A DNA stretch of 64,000 bases from Blastomyces gilchristii SLH14081 (GCF_000003855.2 NW_003101659.1:461475-525474), one strand, 5' to 3'. Positions 43,785 through 56,078 are shown, numbered from the stretch's first letter. The notes: generated by a model not told the origin, from the letters alone. Translations and numbers: made by a program.

Positions 43785-45223
43785 ATGGAGGGCTTGTATT
43801 TTAACGTAAATGGCGGGTAGGTTTTTTTCTTGTTCTTCACATGCGCTGCTCTTTGCGAAATATTGTTGTACTAACCTCTTATCCAAAGGTATATCGAAGG
43901 ACTCGTCCGCGGTTATCGAAACAGCCTGCTCACTTCCCAGCACTACGGGAATCTGACCCAATGCGATACTATCGATGGCATGTTATTCCTGCCTGCTTCC
44001 CTTTTTGCAAGATAAATATCTTATTCCTGAATTAGTAGTCATATCTTATGAGTCCGGACTAACATCAGCGCTATGATGTGTAGATGTCAAGCTCCAACTC
44101 GGTCCCGCCTACGGCGATTTCCTAGCCGCTCTCCCCCCAAACCCCTCGACCTCCGCTCTCGCCGGCAAAACCACAGAGAAACTCGTGGCGGAATTCCGCT
44201 ACCTCCAGGCCCAAGCCACCGGCTCCATCGCCAAATTCATGGAATACCTGACGTACGGCTACATGATCGATAATGTCGCTTTGCTTATCACAGGAACCTT
44301 ACACGAGCGCGATACACGAGAACTACTCGAGCGTTGCCACCCACTCGGCTGGTTCGAGACTATGCCCGTTCTCTGCGTCGCCACAAACATCGAAGAACTC
44401 TACAACTCCGTCCTCGTCGAAACGCCGCTCGCCCCTTACTTCAAGGGCAGCTTGAGCCACCAAGACCTGGATGAGTTGAATATCGAAATTATCCGTAACA
44501 TGCTATACAAGAATTACCTAGAGGATTTTTATAGATTCGTCAATTCCGAGCCGGGACTGAAGGGTACCCCGACTGCTGAGGTCATGTCAGAGGCCCTGGA
44601 GTTCGAAGCGGACCGCCGCGCCATTAATATCACTCTTAACTCCTTCGGGACGGAGCTGTCCAAGGCGGAGAGGAAGAAGCTATACCCCGAATTTGGCAAG
44701 CTGTATCCCGAAGGCTCCCTGATGCTATCACGGGCTGATGACGTTGAAGGCGTTGCGCTGGCTGTCAGCGGTGTTGGAGACTACAAGGCCTTCTTTGACG
44801 CGGTGGGACTTAACCAGGGCGGAGTCGGAGGCCCCGGCGGAGGTGGCAGTATTGTTGGTGGAGGGCTTGGAAATATGGCTGGTGGGGGTACTAGTGACGG
44901 AAAGAGTTTGGAAGATATGTTCTATCAGAAGGAGATGGAGATTTCGAAGCTTACCTTTACGCGACAATTTACGCCCGCAATCATATATGCATGGGTTAAG
45001 CTTAGGGAGCAGGTATGGTCTTTTTTTTTTTCTCTCCCTCTCTCGTACTGATTGCCGTCCCCCCATCCGAACTTTCCGTAGCGGATATTCAACATGTGAA
45101 TGCTCTTTCTGACGTGCTGGGACTCCTCTCCCTGTGTAGGAAATTCGAAATATCACATGGATTGCAGAGTGCATTGCGCAGAATCAGAAGGAGCGGATAG
45201 GGAATTATATTAGCGTGTTTTGA
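43785..45223 (+). CDS. VMA6: V-ATPase V0 subunit d (Vma6)
   Basis: Four exons: 43785-43816, 43889-43977, 44084-45012, 45140-45223 (377 aa). The joins give MEGLYFNVNGGYIEGLVRGY, then LTQCDTIDDVKLQLGPAYGD, matching the family closely. The second intron appears to start GCATGT (GC-AG class), with branch ACTAAC and acceptor TGTGTAG. No GT donor nearby keeps the frame. Further motifs: EYLTYGYMIDNVALLITGTL, HPLGWFETMPVLCVATNIEE, and the end TWIAECIAQNQKERIGNYIS. A Gly-rich loop (about 285-320) is longer than usual. Vma6 caps the c-ring and links V0 to the V1 stalk in vacuolar and endosomal membranes. Confidence 0.94.
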
Positions 45224-48200
45224 GATATCACGGGTTTGTTTCATCATGGTTTTCGCGTAGTCTCTGGCTTCATTTCCTTTTGTCATGGTGTTCACTATAT
45301 CTTTCTATTTTTACCCTTTTATTCCCTCATGTTCCGTCGTGTTGCCTCCCACCCATTTTTCGCTGGGAATTTGATTTCAACTTTTCCATATTAGGAAGGG
45401 CTTCTGTTATTTTACTTTTCTGAATTTCTTCCAATTTTTCATTTTCATATTTCCTCTGATTTTCTAACATCATCTTAGCCCCATTCCATTACAGTACAGA
45501 GAAAATCAGCAAAACATACCCAAAGTTTCAAAGTTTCATCATCTTTCTTTCTCATCGCATTACCCTACCTGTTCCCCGTTTTCTCTCGCTCAATATTTCA
45601 CACCAGAGTTTCACAATCCTCCGAGGAGAAGTCTCCAATCGTCCTATCCTGACCATCCCGTCAGTAAAACCCTCTCTATCCGCTGCATAGACACACTCCC
45701 ACCTGGGTTTTCCCCATATCAACAACCCGTGGAGGTTACATGGATGTGGAACTCTTGCCCAATCAACTTTTTCTTTGAAAAATAATACTGCAGCTCAATG
45801 TACAGAGGCACCTGCGATTCCTGAACGTTCCTGAGGAGCAGATCTCACATACATAAGCACTTAACAAAGCCCTTGCTCTATTTCGCTCTGCTTCCTTGGT
45901 TTCTATTTCTATTCGTGCCCTTTGTTCGTTTTTAAGCTGTCGATCCCCCCGCCCCCCCCCCGGGGGGGTAGTTACGGGGCGGGTTGGTTTGGCGTGAATG
46001 TAATAAGGAATAATAATAATGGTATATGCAGGACTCCTATATAGACTACGTATGTATGCTGCGTATGGTCTTTACTATGTATATGCCTATGCGTCTGAGA
46101 GTTGCCTAGGTATGCATGTTGTCGGCCGTTGTTGGAGAATGAACAAAGGGATTGTTTTACTTATTCGGAGCCGCGCCTATTAGGTCTATCGGACGGTGGT
46201 GAGAACTATTTCTAGTATCAGTTTATGGATTGTGAAATTCTCAACTGTGACAGCTGCTTAATACATCACCACACGCGGGGACGTCTTTTCAGGCCGCTGA
46301 TGATGATTTCCAGCAGGTGTTCTTCTAATGATGGGTACTATATAGTCGCTAGGTGTGAAATGTATCTATTGTCTCCATAACTTCCCTTCTTTCATGCGGT
46401 CGTCTGCGACTGGTTGCTGGGATGAAAGGAAAATAAGCTACCCTTTACTCTTGACTAACTGTAGCCGGGTGCTACAAGACTATCGGTAGTTAGTTCATGA
46501 AACAACAAGGGAAAGGGTGCAACGTGATAATGATGCTCACTGTTTACGTTTTCGCATAAACAATTGCTGGTGTGCATACTCTGTATAAGTTGAAACGCTT
46601 GGTTAAACATTAATCCGACGTGTGGGTTGGTTAGGAGCTCCTATAAAAGTGGCTGTTTTCGCGGGGAGGACAAGCAGGAATGTACGGAGTAGTTAGAGTA
46701 AGGTTTTAGGTGGTTACCGCGGTCTTTGAGGATAGCTCAGGCTGTGATACAGGTACAATATGTAAATATAGCTATAATTAAATCAGGAACCATAGTGGGA
46801 GGCCATGTTATATAATTATCTAGTTAGTGATGAATATTTTTGATGAATAAGCCAGGTTCAATTCTCCCCTTTCACGCCATCCTTTCGTTTACTCCGCACT
46901 CAATCGAATATCGAGGAGCCACCCCATATTGATTGGGACGATAGAGGTTCAGCATTTCTTAGTTGCATGAATGACTTCATATTAATGTGGTACTGGACTT
47001 GTGCCAATGCGACAATCCGGGTTCTTGGGGATCGACAACCGGCTAACTCGACCCCTGTGCCAGCCAACTACGCTGTACCCGCCCTCACACCCCAGGAGAG
47101 AAAGGCTGCGGGCCATTTGGTTTACTTGTTCGATAGGGCCGGTTTCTAGCGGCCGGCTGCTCAATTGCAATGGAGTAATGGGTTGCGCTACTTTTCTTCT
47201 CCCCTAAGTTGCCCTTCGATTGCGCTGCTGGAGGGTTCCAAGCTTGCACTTGGTGGGAGTGGGATTTAGGTGCCTGTGCCTGATTTTGCAGCATCAGCGC
47301 TGTACTGTACTAGTGTGTGCTGCGAAAAGCAAGGGGGTAATTCATGTTTCGAATGCTCTGGGATCCTGAGTTGTAGGCATGGGTCATGGACTTGGTGAGT
47401 TCCCCTGAGCTGGCTGCTGTCAATATCCTGTGCTCCAACTACTCATTCGCATATCTCAATGTTCGAGCACCTCACGCTTTCTACAGAGAACAGAGCCCAA
47501 CATTCAGCGCACAGATGATGCTTGGGGGAACAGTCATGAAGCTCAATTCTGGTATGATGTAACCTAACCCAAGAGATCAACGAGGAGAGTGCAAGATTGC
47601 CATGAAGGAGTGATCCTAGTACCTGGTAAGCATCCGGATCGGCGGGTGGCGCTCATTGGCAGCGAGGGATCCCATGGCGGAGTATTCGCTATTCAGGGCC
47701 GGGGATTATGACCCAAGAGCGGTTTTGAGCGGGCGCCGAAACCAAGCCAAGTAAACCCGCGCGGCGGGATTTGGAGTCGGGAAATTCTGGTGAACAGCTG
47801 ATTGTTGCCCAATCATAGCTACTCAACAATTCAAAGGGACGATATTGGGCATAGTGGGATAGGTACGGAGTGTGGAATGTGGTGAGGTATGGCCTCTCGA
47901 ATGCTAACTGCTCAATATCATGGACAGGGATGACTGACTGGCGTATCTACGCAGTAACTACTGGTTAGGGTCGCGCTAAGCGCCCACCTCAAACACTAGA
48001 GGCCCCACCTCCAGTCGGACGCCTCAGAGTCTAGCTGAGGAATTCGAACAATAATAATTCTCCGAATGAAGTATGTACACACATGGTGCCAGGATGTGAA
48101 TTCCTCTGAACGCTCAGGGGATCAACCGCAAACCACTACGAGAGACCCGCCCCATCATGCACCAAACAGCGGCATTAACAGCCTTTTTCAATGTGCACAC

Positions 48201-49140
48201 TCATCGCGAGGAGGAGGAAGATGACTGGCCTGAGCTGGTGAGGGAAGCCGATTCTCAGCAGAAAGCGGCAGGACAACTGTGATAAGTTAATTAATATTCA
48301 ATTGCCTAACACAAATGCTAACCTTAACCTAAGCCCAGTACTCAGAATTATGATCGTCAGGAGCTACTCATGCGGCATCAGCATCCTTGTCCATTCAAGC
48401 GACAGAAACAGGATTCTTTGGCCGCTGCAGGCCATTCGCTTGAACTCTGATTCAAAGAAGCTTGTATTCTTTTGTTCTACGCCGGCGTGCACACAGCCTG
48501 ATTCCATTATTGTTATCATTGGCTCTCATGTCCAAGAGGCACAATCGCACGTTGCAGGCCTTGGGTTTCTTTTATTCCCAAAAAAATGAAAAATTCCATA
48601 GTATGAAGAACAAATCCGCACTCTCCTTCAAAAAAGCAAAGCTCGGGATCAATATGATTGGCCCAAGAACCATGATATGATGCTTGACTTCCATGTATCA
48701 TGTCCTGCGTTTTTCTTTCTCGTTTCTTTTTTTTCTTTTTTCTTTTTTTTTACTTTTCTGCTATCCCGCCAGTTTTGTGCGAGGTTACGTTGTGTGCAAT
48801 GATTCGTCTTATATGGATAAGATGGAAAGTCTACTTGACTACTAATCTGCCGCTCTTTTTGGAAAAACAGTATGTCCTCATGATGGTGAGGGTAAATTTA
48901 CCCTTTCCGTTCGTGGATGACTATTATTATCCTCGGTTTTCTGTGGACAGGAACAGAATATATCACAGCTAATCAGAGGTTGGAGAGGGGAATGCCTGTG
49001 CAGGGCTCTTCGCTCCGCAACGGTTTACATGATAACGTTGATCAAGGGTTGTTGATCACCATTTATTTTTGGAATTTGCAAGTTTACTTTGTTTCAGGTG
49101 CGCCGTCGATGTCACTCTTGTCACACAGGGGAGTGTTCCG
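45224..49140. other. 3.9-kb gene-free region
   Basis: No frame above about 95 codons and none with a recognisable domain on either strand. It contains a C/G-run junction at about 45946-45968 and ordinary mixed composition elsewhere, unlike the AT-rich decayed DNA at the left of the window. It ends in the promoter of the secreted-protein gene. Candidate contents are a long regulatory region, a non-coding transcript or an unrecognisable old insertion. Confidence 0.5.
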
Positions 49141-49148
49141 TATATAAG
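49141..49148 (+). promoter_or_regulatory. TATA box of the secreted-protein gene
   Basis: TATATAAG lies 235 bp before the ATG at 49383 and is followed at about 49168-49215 by a CT-rich stretch, the usual layout around start sites of strongly expressed fungal genes. The functional role is inferred from layout. Confidence 0.5.
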
Positions 49149-49382
49149 AGACGGCCGGAAAGCCCCTCGACATACTTCTCCCTTCATTCGTCCTCTTTTT
49201 TATTCCTCCCTTGTTCATCCGGCATACAGTGTTTCGTGGCGTATCTGACATTCCTTTTTATCTTTCGAAAAGAATACCACTCCTTTACAGCAACCAGTCC
49301 TTCATTCGGAATATAACATACGTATATACTCATTTTTGATTTTTGAAAGCACTTCGTTCAATCCACTATCACACCTTAAACC

Positions 49383-50096
49383 ATGAAGCTCTCCGTCCTC
49401 TCCGCCGCATTTGCCCTTGCTGGCTCTGCTATTGCCGCCCCAACTCCAATTATTCCAGGGCTCCCCAAACTTCCCGGTCTCGGGTCGTTGCCGTCTGTCC
49501 AGGGCATTCCCGATGCTTTGGTCGGCCAACTCGTCCCTTCAGTCACAAAGACCGTCAGCGCCGCTGGTTTGGGATCGTTTTTGGGACCGCTCCAGGGGCT
49601 CCTGGGCGGAGAACTGGGAGGACTCCCGCTCCCACTCAAGGCCCGCCAGGACGTCGAGGCCGAGATTAGCGGCATGACCCCAGAGCAAGCTGCGCAAATG
49701 ATCCAGTCCATGAATGAAATCGCATCCGCCCTCCAAGTTGACAAGGCCATCGACGGCAAACTCCCCGAGGTTCCTAGCTTCTCGAAGGAGAAGCAGGAGC
49801 AGCTTTTGGGAGCCTTCAAGGCTCTCGTCACCCAGCTCGCCCCCTTGGCTAAGAACGGCCTGAAGGACATTGCTCTCAAGCTTGACGCAATTAAAGTCCC
49901 AGTTCAGGGTCTTACTGCTCGTGACCCTATCATTGGTGGTCTCCCGATCGTTGGTGGCCTCCTCAATGGCGGTGCCGGCGGCATCCTCAGCGTTGTCGCT
50001 GGTCCCCTCAGTATCTTGACCCAGGTTCTCGGGATGGCTGGTGTCGCACCACTCCTCGGACCCGTCCTCTCCACCATCAGTGGTCTTGGCTTGTAA
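49383..50096 (+). CDS. small secreted Leu/Gly/Pro-rich protein of unknown function
   Basis: Single-exon frame, 237 aa. Residues 1-19 are a classic signal peptide (MKLSVLSAAFALAGSAIAA, cleavage before PTP). The mature part is Leu/Gly/Pro-rich with a central amphipathic region (about 88-170: EAEISGMTPEQAAQMIQSMN, FSKEKQEQLLGAFKALV) and a hydrophobic Gly/Leu-rich end (about 182-237). Basic sites at LKAR (85-88) and LTAR (177-180) could be processing points. The protein has no Cys, Trp, His or Tyr. No family is recognised. It could be a cell-wall or surface-active protein, but not a hydrophobin, since the eight cysteines are absent. The gene stands alone after a long empty region. Confidence 0.8.
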   Translation: MKLSVLSAAFALAGSAIAAPTPIIPGLPKLPGLGSLPSVQGIPDALVGQLVPSVTKTVSAAGLGSFLGPLQGLLGGELGGLPLPLKARQDVEAEISGMTPEQAAQMIQSMNEIASALQVDKAIDGKLPEVPSFSKEKQEQLLGAFKALVTQLAPLAKNGLKDIALKLDAIKVPVQGLTARDPIIGGLPIVGGLLNGGAGGILSVVAGPLSILTQVLGMAGVAPLLGPVLSTISGLGL

Positions 50097-51857
50097 AGGT
50101 GAGTTTCATAATTTACCTATTGATTCTCCTCGGCATCATTCATAGGTGATCTTGCTTAACTAGTATCTGATAGCTAGGACTGATCCCCTGTGCCCAACTT
50201 GATAGCGACACTCGCAAGGTTTCGACTCATTTCTGGCAGAGAAGTTCGTCCCACTAGCAAAGCTTTGATTTCTGTACGATCTGGCGCGCGGCGTAATGGT
50301 TTCGACCAGAAGAAGGAATACCCCAAAGAAACCCTCTTCATTATGCCACTAACCATGTCCATATTCAATTCTTTCTTTTCTTCTCGTAACTTGTTCCTAT
50401 TTCCCTCTCCCGGGAGGAGACTTAGCTATCTATTTTCATGTAAATTAATTATGGAACTGGCTTTGGCGGTTTAATGAAAAACAGTTTGTTAGCTACATAT
50501 TTTTGGTCTTCTTACTTGTCATATTTGACTCATCCTCGGGAGTTTATCTCGAACCATCTTAAATATACGTTTGATTTCCCCCCTGAATTGAGGTTTGGTG
50601 CTTGGTATCTTTAATACATCCCTCCTGCTATTATATATTAACGGATGCTTTGTTTCTAATATACTCTGGGATAGCCTGAAAGTTTATCTGTATGCGCACT
50701 TCTATAAATTTGGTCTTGATATGACTACCCCTTTAATGATATTTATCATATTATGCCGTACTTCATGTTTCGTACGAGGATTCTCTAAAAAGGCTGTCCC
50801 ACAATATTTCCAACGACCTCGGATACTTCACCCAACTCGTAAAACAACACAACTTAGCCCGAAGTCATTTCCAGAATATCTTTAAAATGGGCGAACTTTT
50901 AAGAGTGCCATGGTGGTAAATTATCATCATATTAATCCTCAGCTGTGACGCAATAACCTTTAATTCTTTGGAGTAAATTCATTGTCCTGACAAGAAACCG
51001 CTAACAAGTTTGATACACAATCAATCTCCTGCCATAATCAGCGGATAAGTTCGAGGCAAGTTGGTTACATGACTACAGCTGTGTGCTGGCGACTTCAATG
51101 GTACTTCCTGTGTTGTGTTTACTCCGTTTCACCGCTGAGTTTGGGAAGGAATGTTGCTGGCGACATTCTTTTGCCAAGATAAATCGTGATAAAGTTGGTC
51201 GCTTGAATTGTGCCTCCTCGAAGGACGTGATATTTCTTTTGGATTTCTCTTTGGGTAGCTTGTTGTGTATTGATTCGGTTGAACGGTTTGTTGGAGTTTG
51301 TTGTTTCCCGCAACCCAGGTCGTTCTCCTAGTTTTATTCCGTTGTTTTTGTTGTGCATGGAGATACTGCAAATAGTTATTTTCTTATTCACCAGGGAGGG
51401 TTACTGTCAAGGCGATGTATTGGTTAATGATGTACGATTGCTGGATGCTTCCTTGAATCGAGAATCGTTTCGAGCTGAAATCACTAGTTACTCCGTAGTT
51501 CAACTGTGGTTCGGCACCGGGCCGCTTTCCGGCGTTTAACGCGCTTCAAAAACCGTAAGTTACCTCTGACTAATCAAGAGTAGCTATCACGTGCTACATG
51601 TTATGACTTCACATCTCGTTCATCCCCAAGTCACCATATTCTGTATGCCCACAGGCCCACAAACTTGTTGAGAAGCTCCCTGCATATTGTTGATGACGGA
51701 ATCTGCTTGATTTATTTCTACGACACCGCGGCATCAATTTGCAAAATGGCAACCTCTGCGGAGGTTCCAATTCGCTCAAAGCACAAGGGAAAAACCACAG
51801 TCCAAACCACAGTCCAAACCCGCTCGTGGACAAACGGTTTCAAATGATCCTGACTAG
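50097..51857. other. gene-free region
   Basis: 3' side of the secreted-protein gene, then sequence without recognisable coding up to the GlnRS pseudogene. Frames at 51119-51539 have no family resemblance. Confidence 0.45.
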
Positions 51858-53910
51858 ATGTTTAAGATAGGATTTCTTGTAGACGTGTACTAGGAGAAGC
51901 CGGTTGGAGGTTCTAGTGGAGTTGATAAAGTCTTCACTCGTTTTCCCCCAGAACCAAATGGTTATCTACATATTGGCCATTCCAAAGCGATCGCTATCAA
52001 CTTTGGATTTGCCAGGTTCCATGGAGGAGCCTGCTACTTGCGTTTTGATGACACAAACCCCAAAGGCGAAGAAGAACGATAAGAGCATTGAGGAGTTGGT
52101 CCGCTGGCTTGGTTTCAAACCGCTTCGTGTTACCTACTCTAACGACTATTTCGATCGATTATATGAATTAGCAGAGGCATTAATCCAAAGGGATAAGGCA
52201 TATGTGTGTCATTGCACAGGTGAGAGATTGTACGTACTTGTACAATTTTTGGACTAAAAAATCAACTCTGTATCTTCTTGTTCCGTTTTACAACACAGAA
52301 AATGAAATAAAGGCCCAACGTGGTGTGGACGCTGCCGCTGGAACGAAGGGAAAAGCTCGATACGCATGCCCTCACCGTGACCGCCCTGTCGCTGAGTCTC
52401 TCGCCGAATTCCGCGCAATGCAAGGCGGCAAGTACCGTGCCCAGCCAGCTGTTTTACGAATGAAACAAGATCTCGCCAATGGCAATCCACAAATGTGGGA
52501 TATCACCGCGTATCGAGTTGTTGAGGATGATGAAGGTGGATTTTGTAAACATCTGCGCACTGGTGACAAATGGAAGATTTATCCGAGCTACGATTTCACT
52601 CACTGTTTATGTGATAGCTTGAAAACATCACCAAATTCTCTTTGCACAACGGAGTTTGAGCTATCTCGAGAGTCTTACGAATGGTTGTGCGATGCGCTTG
52701 AAGTATACAAACCGATGCAGCGAGAGTATGGCTCCCTTGTAATATGTATTCCAGCATAACATTTTACTGACTGTTTCCTAAAAGATACGGGCGTTTGAAC
52801 ATGAACGGGACAGTTTTATCAAAGCGTAAACTTATCATCCTCATCAGTGGCAAGTATGTAAAAGACTGGGATGACCCACGCCTATTCACGCTTGTTGGTC
52901 TTCGCCGTCGCGGCATACCTCCTGGTGCAATTCTATCATTTGTCAATGAACTCGGGGTTACGAAGGCGAACACCACAATCGAAACTCATCGCTTTGAAAG
53001 ATCAGTGCGTGTATACTTGGAAAGCACTGTGCCACGACTCATGCTTGTGCTGGATCCTACTCGTGTTCTCATAGAGAACCTGCCGAGTGATTATGTTGAG
53101 ATGGTTGAAATACCATTTTCAAAGGACCCTAGCTACGGTGTACGTACCTTTGTGCTTCTGCCTCATTTTCGTATAGTACACTTCATCTTTGTCGATGAAG
53201 CTCGCTCTAACAATATTCTCCAGACTCATTCAGTTCCATTCACGAACACTGTCTATATCGACCGCAGTGATTTCCGGGAAACCGCTTCAGAATTTTTACC
53301 GTTTGAGCCCAGGGGTTTCCGTTAGCTTCATGAAAGTACCGTTTCCCATCACGGCGACCTCCTACGAAAGTGATCCAACAACAGGGCTCGTGACTGTCGT
53401 GCGTGCGAAATACGAGATTCCAGAAGAAGGCTCTCCACGCAAAAAGCCCAAATCGTTCGTGCACGCCAATTCCCTTCAAATCACCTTACTTTTAGCTTGC
53501 TGATCTTAGATATATTCACTGGGTTGCCCATTCACCAGCTCACGGCTCCCCGATAAAAGCCGAAGTACACGCTTTTCACCCACTTTTCAATTCAACAAAT
53601 CCCTTATAGCATCCAGACGGCTATCTCGCAGATATTAATCCCAACTCCGAGGAAATATTTCCTAACTCGCTTATTGACATCGGGTTTAACGAGGTGAAGA
53701 AGCGAGCACCCTGGCCCGCAGACACCTGCCACGAAGGAAAATGAGATGGAAGATGAGAGTGGAACACTACGCCCAAATGGCCCTGAGTCGGTTAGATTCC
53801 AGGGCATGCGAGTTGCATACTTTTGTGAAGACAAAGATAGCACGGCTGAGAAAGTTGTGCTCAATATGATCGTGACTGAAGGAGGACCCCGGGAAGGAGG
53901 TATGAACTAA
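51858..53910 (+). pseudogene. intron-containing pseudogene of cytosolic glutaminyl-tRNA synthetase
   Basis: The sequence from [11 protein letters not shown] onward follows fungal Gln[22 protein letters not shown] (HIGH motif), [47 protein letters not shown] (KMSKS equivalent), DWDDPRLFTLVGLRRRGIPP, SVPFTNTVYIDRSDFRE, VRFQGMRVAYFC. Four introns keep splice sites and phase (52220-52298, 52726-52784, 53138-53223, 53455-53509), so it arose by DNA duplication, not retroposition. Damage: TAG at 51891 and 53607, frameshifts near 52080, 53285 and 53730, and a compensated pair near 52622-52640. The N-terminal domain of the full enzyme is missing upstream. A working copy must exist elsewhere. Confidence 0.88.
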
Positions 53911-54533
53911 TGAGTTTACTACTTACAACCTGTTGATTTGATGTTGCAGTTGTTGGTATTTAGCCAATCATAGAACACATTGACAAGGAAGCAGTTGCAC
54001 AACTACTCTGTACGTATGACAGCAATGACATAGACAGTCACGCCACACCCTATTTCTGCTAGTATGGCACCAGCGGAGGAAGTCTAATGGAGTCAATGAA
54101 AAAGTGTGACTTTACTATATACAGTACCACACTATAAAAAATATTATGTCAATCCAAATCCCGCAGTCATGACCTTCAATATGTGGTGGGACAGCGCACT
54201 GAGCCACGATTACCCATTATTAAAAGACCGAACTATGCCGGAACGTTCGCAGGTCGCTGTTGTTCCTGCGTTGAAGAAACGTATAAGAGACAATTAAGTC
54301 TCATGAAAATAAACGTGATGATCCAGTAACTATACAAACATACCTGATCAATCGGATCAAAAACTCTATCTCATCGCCAGCGCCAGCGCCAGAACCAGGG
54401 CGGCGTCAAACCCATATCCCAGATTAATTACAAGAAAATACAGGACATCATAAAATACAAAATATACACGATATTACCTCATGATACTGAGGGGGATAAA
54501 GATGGCGAAAAGAACAAACAACAAACAATCAAA
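53911..54533. other. convergent spacer
   Basis: Between the GlnRS pseudogene and the 3' end of the Spd1/Dif1-type gene. A 63-codon frame at 54106-54297 is not supported. Confidence 0.45.
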
Positions 54534-55424
54534 TCACTCAACACCTCCCATCTCCACCTCCATTCCGCCAGGACGACCAACAACCACAGCCTCATCGTCA
54601 ACCTCCTCCCTCCGCCGCAAGAATTGAGCTTCTTCGAAATCAACATCCTGTGCCATCCAGCCACTAAGAGGATCATGGATCTCTTGACCACTATCATGCA
54701 CTTTATGATATCGTTGGTGTTGCTGTTGGTCATTTTGATAGCTCCTAACCTTCTGTGCCAGCCTCGGAAGTAGGGTTGGCCGTGATAATGATGGAGGAGA
54801 GGTGGGTGAAGACAGTGCACGTGCTGTGCTAGTGAGAGGAATCGTAGATTTCCACATCTGATGAAACCCGCGAGGGAAGATATTGGAATATTCGTCGTCT
54901 TCATTGCCTTCGTCGTCTGAGTCCGCAAGGTCGGGTTCGAATGGTCGTTTGTGTGGGTTAGGTTTCGGGGTTGTGGACGAATCTATCGATTCTTGGCTGC
55001 TTGAAGGGATGGAGCCCTTGTCCCATTCCACGTCTAGTGCGTGCATTGTCTGATGCCGATCCAAGGTAGGCCCCGGGGAGGTCTGGACGGCAAGATTGCC
55101 CGTTTTCAGCACCCCGCAGAAAGGTGCCAATTCTGCGTACGACGTTGCTGAAGGTGAGCCTGTATACGAGATGTGGAAAACAGACTTTGTGGCTGTTGTT
55201 GTTTTATAGCCTTCTGGTACTGATTTGCGAACGCGCATGCCGACGGTTAGAAGCGAGGACTGTACTTTGTGAGGAAGGGAGGGAACTGGAGAGTGGGTTG
55301 GCGCTGCGTAGTTAAAATGTGAGGAACCGCAGGAGGGAGACTCTGCATTGTCGGGTGAAAAGTATTTGGTTATGGGGACTTGGAAGCGCCGTCGTTTTGA
55401 GACAGAGGAGCTAGTGGTGGCCAT
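54534..55424 (-). CDS. Spd1/Dif1-type ribonucleotide-reductase regulator
   Basis: Single-exon frame, 296 aa from the ATG at 55424 (MATTSSSVSKRRRFQVPITK); the longer frame opens with TTG. Near the N-terminus, KRRRFQVPITKYFSP is followed by HFNYAAPTHSPVPSLP and QSSLLTVGMRVRKSVPEGYK, the conserved core of the ribonucleotide-reductase inhibitor family (Spd1, Dif1, Hug1). These small proteins restrain or relocate ribonucleotide reductase and are removed during S phase or DNA damage. The rest is Ser/Pro-rich with acidic DSDDEGNEDDEYSN (about 182-195), HQMWKS and a Gln-rich stretch. The fungal protein is longer than the yeast ones, which is common. Mechanism here is inferred. Confidence 0.8.
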   Translation of the reverse strand: MATTSSSVSKRRRFQVPITKYFSPDNAESPSCGSSHFNYAAPTHSPVPSLPHKVQSSLLTVGMRVRKSVPEGYKTTTATKSVFHISYTGSPSATSYAELAPFCGVLKTGNLAVQTSPGPTLDRHQTMHALDVEWDKGSIPSSSQESIDSSTTPKPNPHKRPFEPDLADSDDEGNEDDEYSNIFPRGFHQMWKSTIPLTSTARALSSPTSPPSLSRPTLLPRLAQKVRSYQNDQQQHQRYHKVHDSGQEIHDPLSGWMAQDVDFEEAQFLRRREEVDDEAVVVGRPGGMEVEMGGVE

Positions 55425-56078
55425 TTTGTTGGTAGACTTTGCGATGCCGGGGTAGTTCAGAGCTAACAAGACGTTTCGCTGGTATTGGTTGTTATTAAGT
55501 TGTCATGAGCCAGTTGAAGGCTTATATGACGTTGCTAGGGCAATATTCAGCGGAGGAGGTGTCTAGGTCGTTGTTGTCGCTGTGTGAAGAAGACCTGGAG
55601 AAAGCAGTTTGTCGCAGCAGAAGAGAAGGTGGCTTGGACCTTGGGGAAGGGAAGTGGATGGGCCAATCACGTGTGGCGATAGACGCGACACGAAAAATTC
55701 ACGAAAGGAGCGCGTATGTTGCGAATGCGGACTAGCGCGGTTAGTTGCAATTTATCCTCCTTAGGACTAGCGTATTCGCCGCCAAAAACCCTAATATCAA
55801 GGAAGAGGAGGGGAATACAGGACGGGGGTACGAGAGAAGATCGGATGGTTAGGATATGGGATAAAAGTATGGCTGTCGTAGCTCATGAACCATTATGCAG
55901 ACATGGAAGGTTTATTTCCTCCAACATTAACTCTATTCAGAACTCACTAGGAGTCTGTTAAATAGGTATCTTCTGCAACTATACTCTAGAAAGCCGTCAT
56001 AGAACCGGAATAAACGCCCTGCCCATCTCATGAAATATTCCACTTTTTACGTTGATTCTCTCATGCCAATGCTTCCAT
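55425..56078. other. spacer between two minus-strand genes
   Basis: Promoter of the Spd1/Dif1-type gene and 3' region of SDA1. Nothing else seen. Confidence 0.5.

Noticed and set aside
44073..44455. Arg/Pro-rich plus-strand frames inside VMA6
   Set aside because: Frame shadows of the VMA6 third exon.
46850..46880. GGTTCAATTCTCC resembling a tRNA B box
   Set aside because: No A box or cloverleaf can be built around it.
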